DNA of 64,000 nt from Verrucomicrobiaceae bacterium. Lineage in GTDB: Bacteria; Verrucomicrobiota; Verrucomicrobiia; Verrucomicrobiales; Verrucomicrobiaceae. The notes under the pieces were generated by a model that did no database searches, had not been told where the DNA came from, and saw only the letters and a program-made list of their open reading frames with translations. Made by a program: the position numbers and the translations under genes. Positions 1-7,710 of this stretch are shown here, in pieces. Positions within the stretch are counted from its first letter, which is position 1, and every line of letters starts with the position of its first letter. Where the stretch lies: NCBI GenBank assembly GCA_016795485.1, contig JAEUHM010000017.1:79883-143882 (forward strand), read 5' to 3'.

Positions 1-746
1 GCGGGGAGGAAGCCGAGCAGGGTCTCCAGGGTGTCGTTGAGGATGTTCCCAAATGCGTATTTCACCGGGCGGCCACGGCGATAGGCAAAGGAAGTGCCCA
101 GGCCGTGCTTGCGTCCGAGTTCTCTGAGCTCGCGGTAGGTCCACTCTTTCATGTGGAGGCAGACGAGGTCTGTGGTGAAGAAGCGTGCGATGTCATGCGG
201 CCCGCTGTGACGATGCGGGGTGTCTAACACATAAGCACCGCCTTTTTTCAAGACGCGGCTTACTTGAGTGAAGTGTGGCTCGACATCGTCTGGGTGCAGA
301 TGCTCCAGGAACTGGTAACTGAAGACGACATCTACGGACTGGTCTGCTAATGGCAGGTGATATCCGTCATAGACGATGAGTTCAAAGTTGGCCGGGAAGG
401 TATCGCCGGGGGCGCGCTGGTCGGAGATGTCTACGCCGATGACTTGCTTGCAGTGCTGGGCAGCGGCTTTGGACAATCGGCAGTCTCCTGGAGCAAACTC
501 TAGCAGGGTGACGTCTGGATTGAGCACGGGCTTGAGGAGATTGAGCTGGCTGCGGACGGCTATGGCGCTGCTCTCCGCCGTGTCCCGCCGGGTGAGCCGT
601 GGGTGATCTGGCACGCGATCAAAGAGCTCGCCGTAGAGGGTCTTGAACAGTTCGGTGCGTCCCTCACGGCTGGAGTTTCGGAGCCGACGAGCGAGGTCTT
701 GCTCGACTTCAAACTGGTGCCGGAGGCTTTCGATACTGCGTTGCAT
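1..746 (-). CDS. Class I SAM-dependent methyltransferase (partial, 3' end outside window)
   Basis: The reading frame is open from 746 to the window edge, so the C-terminus is missing. The translation shows a Rossmann-type methyltransferase core: LLEFAPGDC (motif I), then VIGVDIS, and DVVFSYQFLEHLHPDD, which matches the methyltransferase type 11 pattern with its LEHL signature. DTPHRHSGPHD follows. The family transfers a methyl group from S-adenosylmethionine; the substrate cannot be read here. It is the last gene of the minus-strand block that starts with the GT4 gene at 4833, so methylation of a glycan or lipid-linked sugar is a reasonable inference. The start is uncertain: ATG at 746 gives MQRSIESLRHQF, while GTG at 794 would overlap the upstream gene. 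Neither has a clear ribosome binding site. Confidence 0.8.
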   Translation of the reverse strand, partial: MQRSIESLRHQFEVEQDLARRLRNSSREGRTELFKTLYGELFDRVPDHPRLTRRDTAESSAIAVRSQLNLLKPVLNPDVTLLEFAPGDCRLSKAAAQHCKQVIGVDISDQRAPGDTFPANFELIVYDGYHLPLADQSVDVVFSYQFLEHLHPDDVEPHFTQVSRVLKKGGAYVLDTPHRHSGPHDIARFFTTDLVCLHMKEWTYRELRELGRKHGLGTSFAYRRGRPVKYAFGNILNDTLETLLGFLP

Positions 747-774
747 GAGATGGTAAGACAGGAGGCGAAAGACG

Positions 775-1845
775 CTACCATTGCAAGCTAGCACCTACCG
801 CTAAGTGCTGAGCCGGGCTGGGTGGCTCTACCTGAGAGCCGGTGACACCAAAATGCTTTGAGACAAGGATGGCATCAATCCGCAACCAAGGCCCGAAGGC
901 GGATAGTGGATTGCGCGTTCTGCCAGGGATGGTGAACCCGCTGCCTTTTCCGGCCACGGCGTGGGTGTCTTGAAGCCCGTTGGCGATGTCTTGGAAGTAT
1001 CTGCCGACCGCAGGAGCATTGAAGTCACCTGCAACGATGCAGGGAATGGTCTCGGCAGAGATGGCGGCTTTGAGATCTGCGATATCTGCGAGTTGATCGT
1101 CCCAGAATCGACGCACTCGCAAGTAGTCATCGTGCCAGGGTGTGCCGCTAAACCCGATCAAGCCGTAGAGGAGCGCTGCTCGCCATCCGCCGGTAAGGGC
1201 ATCCCGTGGAGTGAAGAGATGGACGGCGTAAACCGCTAGCGGACGACCATTTACGTCTAGCTCAAACCTAGCCGCGAGAGGTTTCAATCGCTTTCGAGTC
1301 TGGCGCACTCCCTGAGGCTGAATGAGAGCCTTCTGCTTCACGGGGTGCCTGCTCAGAATGACGAACTCACCAATCCCATCGACAGTGGTGAACTCCTTGT
1401 AGTCAGGCGCTGACTGATAGCGCTTGGCTTTCCCAGGCGCATCCTGAAGAACCATGACATCTGGCTGGATAGAGTCCTTGAACGGTCTGAGACTAGCATT
1501 TGCCCGCTGTCCGATGTTGCATGTGACAAACCGGAACGAGTCAGGGCTCACATCAACCACACCATCGGCAAAACGATACTGAAATAGGCCGAAGCAGACG
1601 ACGAAACCGCCGACACCAAAAGCCAAGAGGGACACCCGGTCATGCGCAACCAGCGCCAAGGGAGCTAACAGCAAAAGTAGCGCCAACCAGAGGCCGGGCG
1701 GCACATAAACCAGCACGGCCACCGTTAGATGATGCTCCCCAACATGCCGAAGCAAAAACCACAGCGACACCACAAGTAGGGCATAGAATACGACAAGACG
1801 ACGAGCCCACCGCCGCAAAGCATCGAGCCACGAGCCAGCGTCCAT
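775..1845 (-). CDS. Membrane-anchored endonuclease/exonuclease/phosphatase-family protein
   Basis: 356 residues. The first ~95 residues contain three or four hydrophobic segments (VVFYALLVVSLWFLL, VAVLVYVPPGLWLALLLLLAPLALV, LLAFGVGGFVVCFGLF). The rest is an EEP fold with RFVTCNIG, VMVLQDAPG, AVHLF, VAGDFNAP and RIDAIL in the expected order. Known EEP proteins are Mg-dependent phosphoesterases acting on nucleic acids, phospholipids or sugar phosphates. The usual LQE metal ligand is replaced by LQD here. It lies 9 nt after the pilin-like gene in the glycosyltransferase operon, which favours a cell-envelope or glycan phosphoester substrate over DNA; that is inference. Confidence 0.85.
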   Translation of the reverse strand: MDAGSWLDALRRWARRLVVFYALLVVSLWFLLRHVGEHHLTVAVLVYVPPGLWLALLLLLAPLALVAHDRVSLLAFGVGGFVVCFGLFQYRFADGVVDVSPDSFRFVTCNIGQRANASLRPFKDSIQPDVMVLQDAPGKAKRYQSAPDYKEFTTVDGIGEFVILSRHPVKQKALIQPQGVRQTRKRLKPLAARFELDVNGRPLAVYAVHLFTPRDALTGGWRAALLYGLIGFSGTPWHDDYLRVRRFWDDQLADIADLKAAISAETIPCIVAGDFNAPAVGRYFQDIANGLQDTHAVAGKGSGFTIPGRTRNPLSAFGPWLRIDAILVSKHFGVTGSQVEPPSPAQHLAVGASLQW

Positions 1846-1854
1846 GAGGAACGA

Positions 1855-2154
1855 CTAGCTGCCAGCTGGCTTGCTCTTGCTCTCACCGCCTTTGATTTCG
1901 CCCTTTGGCAAGATCAATGGCATCTTGGGAGGCTCAACCGACGGACTTTTTGGCTTCTCAGATTTTGGCGCAGGTTCTGGCACAATCACACTCGAAGGCT
2001 CTGCTACTGGTTCCTGACCCGGAATCTTGCCGTCCCGCTTAAGCATCGCGTAAGCAACGAAGGAGAACACCACAATCGCCAAGAGCATCATCAAGGACTC
2101 AATGATGGTAAAGGCACGCTTGTTGGACTTGCGAGGGGGGTAGATAAAAGTCAT
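1855..2154 (-). CDS. Small pilin-like protein with prepilin-type N-terminus and Pro-rich tail
   Basis: 99 residues from ATG at 2154, chosen because longer starts run deep into the upstream GT39 gene. After a short basic leader (MTFIYPPRKSNKR) comes A-FTIIES followed by ~20 hydrophobic residues. This is the class III prepilin pattern: cleavage before Phe, with Glu at position +5 of the mature protein. The remaining ~55 residues are Pro/Lys/Glu/Ser-rich (PEPAPKSEKPKSPSVEPP) with no visible globular domain. Known prepilins enter type IV pili or type II secretion pseudopili. Here the gene sits between a GT39 glycosyltransferase (22 nt upstream) and an EEP protein. No function can be assigned beyond membrane insertion by a prepilin-like helix. 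Confidence 0.7.
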   Translation of the reverse strand: MTFIYPPRKSNKRAFTIIESLMMLLAIVVFSFVAYAMLKRDGKIPGQEPVAEPSSVIVPEPAPKSEKPKSPSVEPPKMPLILPKGEIKGGESKSKPAGS

Positions 2155-2176
2155 TGGCTGGAGAAAGTGAGGATTG

Positions 2177-3721
2177 TCACAGATTACGCGATTGGTAAAG
2201 AGCAAGCCTTCCCTGCCCTCCTGGCGTTCTGATTGCTGGCAGATCTGCCGAATGAGCCCACGCGCTGCTTTCCAAGACCTTTTCAACCAGCCCAAAATAA
2301 GGCGCTCGTCGATCGTCCTGGACCGAATAGTCCACAAGAATCCAGTCAACCTCACGCTGATTCAGCAAAGTTGAAAGGGCAGCCAAATCAGTCGCCTTGG
2401 CCTTGTAGTTGCGGCCCAACCAGTCCTGCTCAGCCAATTCCTTGCTTGCCCGGTAGACGGTAGAACTAAAGTCCGAAGCCGAAGTTTTGTTAAACGCTAC
2501 CTCTGCAACCACCGAACCCTCGCCACGAGCATCAGACACCACCAAAATCCGCAAATCACCATCCGTGCGGCTTACCCGATGGATGTGACCTAACGCCTCG
2601 CTGTAGCCATCCACTTGCTGAGGCTCCGGCAGATCAACCGAGGCGATAGAAGCTAAAGCAACAATCAAGACAGACCAGGGTTGCCAACGCCAAAGCAGGC
2701 AGCTTACGAGGATGAGAGCAGGGTAAAACATCGGCAGCAAATACCGGGTCGTCACGCCAGCGGGTACAAGAAAAACAACGAGCAGCGTGGCCAAAACCAA
2801 GGCAGCAGAAGAATGGTCATCTTCCCTCTCTTCTGAACTCCGATGCCACCGAACCAAGATCGCGCCCAATGCTATCACCAAAACGAGCGCCACTGGCCAA
2901 GTCAAACTGCGGGGAAGCGCTTCCAAGTAAAAGGTTACTGCTTTTCCCAGATGCTCAGCAGATGTGTCGCTCGTCATTCCCCGGGCCGTGATCTTGGATG
3001 AAAACAACTGCCAAGGCACCGCCAGTAGAGCCACGGGCAAAGGTGCAAGCCACAAGCGCCAGTTTTTCAGGAGCTCCCAAGCCCTGCTGAGCAAAATATA
3101 GACCGGGGGAACAGCCCCCAGTAGCCATGCAGAGCCTTTGGTCAGAATGGCCAGTGCGGCCAAGCATCCAAACGCAACGGAGGAAGCTGCTGTTCCACTC
3201 CTCACGAACTTTTGCCAAGCGATCAGGCTCCATAGACATACGACAGCGAGCAAAGAATCAGCCATGACCATCGATGACTGTTTTTGCATAAGCGGCATAA
3301 AGGACCAACCCAAAGCCAAGAGACCTGCGAGCCACCAAGGCATTCTTCTAGCCATCAGCCCCGCTGCACTGACGACCAGAAGTGCAGTCAGCAATGCTTG
3401 CAAAACACCCAACGCTTTCACAGATGGCGAGGGCAGCAGCCAAAAACCCGCTAGTCCGTAAAACACCGGCGGATAGTGCCCCAGAGCTACTTTTGGGAAA
3501 TGCTGATAGTATTGAGTGGCAAAAGCTGCGGGATTTGTCCCCAGGCTACTAGCAAGATAGTCCCGCACCATCAGAGCGGTCACCGCATGAGCAGGCTCAT
3601 CAGGGTCACTTCCAAGCTCTCGGGTATAAAAGCCATTGCGCATCTGCACCCCCACCGTGGCAAGGGCCGCCAGAACGAATAACCCCACCAAGAAGAGGCG
3701 AAAACGGGTTACATTGCTCAT
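2177..3721 (-). CDS. GT39/ArnT-like polytopic glycosyltransferase
   Basis: 514 residues starting at MSNVTRFRLF. The ATG at 3721 overlaps the stop of the upstream GT4 gene as ATGA, which decides the start and suggests translational coupling. The protein is dominated by hydrophobic helices: residues 8-25 and about ten more up to residue ~370. The first periplasmic loop carries GSDPDEPAHA, the acidic motif expected of PMT/ArnT family enzymes. The C-terminal ~130 residues are soluble. Family members transfer a sugar from a polyprenyl-phosphate donor on the outer face of the cytoplasmic membrane. With a GT4 upstream and an exopolysaccharide cluster around it, glycan or lipid decoration is likely; donor and acceptor are unknown. 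Confidence 0.85.
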   Translation of the reverse strand: MSNVTRFRLFLVGLFVLAALATVGVQMRNGFYTRELGSDPDEPAHAVTALMVRDYLASSLGTNPAAFATQYYQHFPKVALGHYPPVFYGLAGFWLLPSPSVKALGVLQALLTALLVVSAAGLMARRMPWWLAGLLALGWSFMPLMQKQSSMVMADSLLAVVCLWSLIAWQKFVRSGTAASSVAFGCLAALAILTKGSAWLLGAVPPVYILLSRAWELLKNWRLWLAPLPVALLAVPWQLFSSKITARGMTSDTSAEHLGKAVTFYLEALPRSLTWPVALVLVIALGAILVRWHRSSEEREDDHSSAALVLATLLVVFLVPAGVTTRYLLPMFYPALILVSCLLWRWQPWSVLIVALASIASVDLPEPQQVDGYSEALGHIHRVSRTDGDLRILVVSDARGEGSVVAEVAFNKTSASDFSSTVYRASKELAEQDWLGRNYKAKATDLAALSTLLNQREVDWILVDYSVQDDRRAPYFGLVEKVLESSAWAHSADLPAIRTPGGQGRLALYQSRNL

Positions 3722-4833
3722 CTCGCGCATTCTTGGTATAAACTCCAATACCCGTCCGCCATGCTATCAAGCGAAAAGCACGTTCGAACATGATTCCTGG
3801 CAAGTTCACCCGTGATCCGAAGGCGATCCCGAGCCGAAAGTCGCAGTCTAAGCGCTGCGGCAAGCTTGGAAACAGAGCCTAGGTCATCACAGAATCCATT
3901 TTGCTCATGGTCAATCACCTCGGTATTCCCACATGCATCATGTGCAAGGACAGGCACCCCGGATGACATTGCTTCAAGGACCACATTTGAAAGCCCTTCG
4001 ATTTCCGAAGGACTGACAAGCAGGTCCATTGCCTGATAATATGGCAGTGTGTCCTTCTGCATTCCTGCCCAGACGATGCGGCTCTTGTGTGGATGGGATT
4101 CCATTTTCGCCACAACCGCCTCGCGAGCATCGCCATGATCACCTACCACCACCAGATAAAGATCAGGAAGCTCTCCCATGATGAACTCTAGGGCGTCCAA
4201 GAGAGCTACATGCCGCTTAAGCCCAACAAACCTACCGACTACGCCCACAACCAATGCCTCAGCGGGCAAGCCAAGGCCTTGTTTTGCCTCGGCCTTGGAT
4301 GTCGCCGGGCAAAATCGGTCGCTATCCACCCCGTTCACCACTGCCGTTACTTTGGTAGTCGGCAAGCCCTCGGCAGCCATAGCCCCAATCATGGACCGAG
4401 AAACGGTATGGATTCGTTTGCAACAAAAGTAGAGTAGCCTCCGCTGCCACCTACGGCGGGCGTTTCTCTCATGCTCCTGGATCTGCCCATGTTCCCCATG
4501 CAAAATCGGGACGAGCCTGCCTCCAAAGGACGCCAAACATGCATAAATAAGGGGCCCTAGATTGTGAGTATGGACCAAATCAGGAGCCAACTCCCGAATA
4601 AGCAGCCGCAGATTCCCAACTGGTGGCCAGCAAAAACCATCTGACTTGCCCAGGAGGTGCACGTTCTCTGGGTTGGGTAGTCGGGCCGCAAATTCCCCAG
4701 AGGAAACCAAACACGCCACATGAGTCTCGCCCCCCCTGCCCGCTAACCTCACGGCCACGTTAACCAGTCCATTCTCCATGCCACCTGGACGGAGAGAATC
4801 GACTACGTGGAGGATGCGGAGGTTTTTTGGCAC
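3718..4833 (-). CDS. GT4 family glycosyltransferase
   Basis: 371 residues, a normal GT-B length. The N-terminal domain opens with RILHVVDSLRPGGME, the glycine-rich GT4 start, and has DLVHTHN and LHGEHG. The C-terminal donor domain has VNGVD, VVGVVGRF and the EX7E motif in SEIEGLSNVVLE. The N-terminus and HGEHG stretch resemble the exosortase/PEP-CTERM-associated GT4 subfamily, but no exosortase is seen in this window. The enzyme should transfer a nucleotide-activated sugar in the cytoplasm. It is the first gene of a minus-strand operon and its stop overlaps the start of the GT39 gene by ATGA. The divergent operon on the plus strand starts at 4980. Confidence 0.92.
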   Translation of the reverse strand: MPKNLRILHVVDSLRPGGMENGLVNVAVRLAGRGGETHVACLVSSGEFAARLPNPENVHLLGKSDGFCWPPVGNLRLLIRELAPDLVHTHNLGPLIYACLASFGGRLVPILHGEHGQIQEHERNARRRWQRRLLYFCCKRIHTVSRSMIGAMAAEGLPTTKVTAVVNGVDSDRFCPATSKAEAKQGLGLPAEALVVGVVGRFVGLKRHVALLDALEFIMGELPDLYLVVVGDHGDAREAVVAKMESHPHKSRIVWAGMQKDTLPYYQAMDLLVSPSEIEGLSNVVLEAMSSGVPVLAHDACGNTEVIDHEQNGFCDDLGSVSKLAAALRLRLSARDRLRITGELARNHVRTCFSLDSMADGYWSLYQECAR

Positions 4834-4979
4834 AATTGAAGCTTCAATTAGATGAAAATGAACCAGTTACAAAGTCCCGTTGGAACAAAATTGTCATAAA
4901 TTGAGCCCAGTATTGCGCTTGCCACCCCAATGATGCTTGATTAGACTAGCAAGCTACCTCCCGACCGATCCTATCGCCG

Positions 4980-5279
4980 ATGCTCCAAGTTTTGTTCAAT
5001 TTCCTCTCCACACGAGCCCTCAACTCGTCTCCAGAGGCGTACTTAGGACTCGGCATCGTGTGGGCCACGTTGCTTGTGGCAGGGATCATGAGCATTCTCT
5101 CCAGGCACTGGGGATGGGGCGTAAAGGTGGCTTGGCTCATCGCCATCATGGTGCCAATTGCGGGACTCGCGGCCTATTGCGTCTTCAGTCTCTTTATCGC
5201 GGACTACAGCTTTTTGAAAATGTTTGGCGTTGGAACGCGCAAATCCACCTATTTAAAGATCCGCACCGCTAAACAGTAG
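4980..5279 (+). CDS. Small hypothetical protein with two membrane segments
   Basis: 99 residues. Two hydrophobic stretches are visible, around residues 23-40 (GLGIVWATLLVAGIMSIL) and 47-72 (VKVAWLIAIMVPIAGLAAYCVFSLFI), followed by a basic C-terminus (STYLKIRTAKQ). No family is recognised. It looks real because the stop is 3 nt before the ATG of the outer-membrane barrel gene, and it heads the plus-strand export operon divergent from the GT4 gene. A plus-frame ORF overlapping it (4937-5272) has no membrane character and is less likely. It may be an accessory of the polysaccharide export machinery. Confidence 0.55.
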   Translation: MLQVLFNFLSTRALNSSPEAYLGLGIVWATLLVAGIMSILSRHWGWGVKVAWLIAIMVPIAGLAAYCVFSLFIADYSFLKMFGVGTRKSTYLKIRTAKQ

Positions 5280-5282
5280 TCC

Positions 5283-6947
5283 ATGTTTTTCTCCTGCCCA
5301 CCCGCCACCGCAACGCGGCCGATGTTTCAGCATCGCGCGGCATTAGCGTTCGTGGTGAGCATGGCCCTGGCCGCCCCTTCGTCGGCGCAATATTTTGATG
5401 TCGAGGAGCAACAGAGAGAGTCGGATGTAAAAGGTTATTTGGACTCCCAGAAAGAGTCCTTTGCCGAAGATGGAGTGACCGAACTTTCGTCAATGGCCAC
5501 CCTAGTTTCGGAGAGACCGACCGAAATCGGCGATCCTTGGCCCGGTGAGGATAGTTTGTTTGAGCGGCAGTATAACTACACGATGAACTCAATCCTCACG
5601 CCTTTCATACCAGGCGAGGCGGTTTGGAGTGAGCCTCTCGGGTCGGGTGTTTCGCGTGAAAGTGTTCGCCTTGGCATGCCTTTTCGGGCTTCAAATCGCA
5701 GGACGAGGATTTTGGGCAAGGCTGGTCCATTCGGATTGGACTTGTATTCGCTCTCAGCCTTGGCGGCATACTCTGATCTGTCGGGACAACGGGCCGAGCG
5801 ACTTCCTGATGACGGTTTCTTGGCTGGCATTAAGGCTCAGGCGGGCCTCCTGCTCCAGATGACAGACGAAGCCTATCTGCGAGTGCACGCCACATTCTAT
5901 TATCTGCCAACGGAAGGGCGCGGCGGCTTCTTCTTCGGTAATGGTGGGCCATCGGTGGCTTCTTTCCGTTACCAGACACAAATCAAAGAGTGGTCGCTGT
6001 CGTTTGAGGACCGGTTAATGGTTGTTCACCCGATTGGTGAACTACTCGACGAGATTGAGGTCGACGAACTATCAGTCGTGGGACGCCGTCGATTTGGCAG
6101 AACTGAACAATCAGACTTCCGCCCCTTTTCTCAGGACGAAGTGCACTTCATCAACATGCTGAGAGGTACCGCCAGCAAGTGGATTGGGTCCAATCTAAAG
6201 CTACAACTGAATGCGGACCATTGGGACATGTGGCGGTCCATGGATTTCGACCATATTCGAGAGGTAGATCGGCTTGGCGCTGCCCTTTACTATGACTCAC
6301 CCGACCTCTGGTTCTTGCCATGGGCCTCTTACGACTACTACCGTCTGGATCGTGGAGCGACTACAGCTCACGTGGCCATGGCGGGGGCGACCCTGCCTTT
6401 CTCCAGGACCTTGCTTGCTCATGTGAAGGGTGGATGGGTAAATCGTGAGTTTGATTCGGGACGAACGACCGAGCGCCCACTGTGGGATTTCGGCATCGTC
6501 CACAACATCACAAGCGCTTGGTCCCACTCGCTATACATGGGGCAGGATTTCATCATTACGGATTTCGCTGAGGACCTCATAGCAAGCTACTGGCGCTACT
6601 CGATGCGCTACGGGCCACGCCCCGGTCGCTGGAGTGTCATCGGCTACGTTCAGCAGCACCAGCGAGAAGCTGATGATCGTGGCGAGTGGGACAACACGAC
6701 GTTTGGAGGGCGTTTTATGGCCCATTTTGGTCGTCGAACGAGATTTGGACTGGCCGGGGCATTCACCACCAGGGACACGGATGCTGTATCAACTGATATT
6801 ACGGTTATCCGAGCATCCCTTGGCCATGATTTGACTCAATCCCTGACCGCGGAGCTTGTTTTCCAATACTCTGATTATGACTCAAGTCATAATTTGCAAG
6901 ATCTTGCAGAGCGCTTATTGATGTTGTCTCTGACTTGGCGCCTCTAA
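5283..6947 (+). CDS. Exopolysaccharide-locus outer-membrane beta-barrel protein
   Basis: 554 residues from ATG 5283. The in-frame ATG at 5322 gives a cleaner signal peptide (MFQHRAALAFVVSMALA, cleavage near SSAQ) and may be the real start. After an acidic N-terminal region the protein is a run of alternating hydrophobic/polar strands rich in Tyr, Trp, Arg and Gly, ending in LMLSLTWRL. That strand architecture is typical of outer-membrane barrels. Polysaccharide clusters of many bacteria encode EpsL-like barrels of this size just before wza/wzc genes, and this gene precedes both. A role in secretion or anchoring of the exopolysaccharide at the outer membrane is inferred; no enzymatic motif is seen. 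Confidence 0.7.
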   Translation: MFFSCPPATATRPMFQHRAALAFVVSMALAAPSSAQYFDVEEQQRESDVKGYLDSQKESFAEDGVTELSSMATLVSERPTEIGDPWPGEDSLFERQYNYTMNSILTPFIPGEAVWSEPLGSGVSRESVRLGMPFRASNRRTRILGKAGPFGLDLYSLSALAAYSDLSGQRAERLPDDGFLAGIKAQAGLLLQMTDEAYLRVHATFYYLPTEGRGGFFFGNGGPSVASFRYQTQIKEWSLSFEDRLMVVHPIGELLDEIEVDELSVVGRRRFGRTEQSDFRPFSQDEVHFINMLRGTASKWIGSNLKLQLNADHWDMWRSMDFDHIREVDRLGAALYYDSPDLWFLPWASYDYYRLDRGATTAHVAMAGATLPFSRTLLAHVKGGWVNREFDSGRTTERPLWDFGIVHNITSAWSHSLYMGQDFIITDFAEDLIASYWRYSMRYGPRPGRWSVIGYVQQHQREADDRGEWDNTTFGGRFMAHFGRRTRFGLAGAFTTRDTDAVSTDITVIRASLGHDLTQSLTAELVFQYSDYDSSHNLQDLAERLLMLSLTWRL

Positions 6948-6982
6948 TTTCTTTCTCAACCTCCCTGACCCTACTCCATACC

Positions 6983-7678
6983 ATGAACTCAAACAATATT
7001 GTGAAGCGCTGCATCGCCACGGTCGCTGCCTTAAGTCTTCTGGCTGGCATGACCTCTTGTAGGAGCGTCGATACGTCAACGGATACTGGTTACGCCACGG
7101 CGACACCTACCCCTCATCACGCGGCCCCAGTGCAAAACTCTTCGAGTAGCATTGAGATCGGTGATCGTCTTGATCTCATGGTCATGGAAGACATCGCCTT
7201 CAACGGACAGTATGTAGTTCGTGACTCTGGCGATATTATCGTGCCTAAGATTGGTCGGGTGAACGTGGCGGGGCGTTCCGTCCAGTCTGCTCAGGAATCA
7301 GTCCGATCAAAGGTTGAAACGGAGCAGATCAAGAATCCAACGGTGATCCTTGATCGTGTAGCGCGCCGTTCACAACGTTCATTTGATGAGAAGGATAAAC
7401 TACTTGTGTTCCTTACGGGTGCAGTGCGGCGTCCAGGTCAACATTTCGTTGCGATGGACAATCGGTCTGGTCTTACCGCTTATGAGGCAGTGTTAATCGG
7501 TGGTGGCCCAAATCCTTATGCCGATTCCCGTCGTGCTTACATTCTCCGGAAAATCGGCAACGGGCAGCGGGAGAGAATCCCTGTTGACCTTCGTGCCATC
7601 AGCCAAGGTTATGATGTCGACCCACAAATCACAGAGGGTGACATTCTTTACATTCCAGAGCGGCGGTTCGGGTTGTGA
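6983..7678 (+). CDS. Wza-like polysaccharide export lipoprotein
   Basis: 231 residues from ATG 6983. Upstream in-frame starts would overlap the barrel gene. The N-terminus is a lipoprotein signal (basic MNSNNIVKRC, hydrophobic AALSLLAG, then MTSC as the probable lipobox, Cys near residue 24). The poly_export domain follows: SIEIGDRLDLMVMED, then GQYVVRDSGDIIVPKIGRVNVAG, and an SLBB-like module starting near LVFLTGAVRRPGQ. At about 230 residues it is shorter than E. coli Wza and lacks the long C-terminal outer-membrane helix. The family forms the periplasmic/outer-membrane exit channel for Wzy-dependent polysaccharides. It is 35 nt after the barrel gene and 32 nt before the kinase gene, its expected partner. 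Confidence 0.92.
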   Translation: MNSNNIVKRCIATVAALSLLAGMTSCRSVDTSTDTGYATATPTPHHAAPVQNSSSSIEIGDRLDLMVMEDIAFNGQYVVRDSGDIIVPKIGRVNVAGRSVQSAQESVRSKVETEQIKNPTVILDRVARRSQRSFDEKDKLLVFLTGAVRRPGQHFVAMDNRSGLTAYEAVLIGGGPNPYADSRRAYILRKIGNGQRERIPVDLRAISQGYDVDPQITEGDILYIPERRFGL

Positions 7679-7710
7679 AGCACCTGACTTAGGTGTAGAG
7701 CGACCAATTT

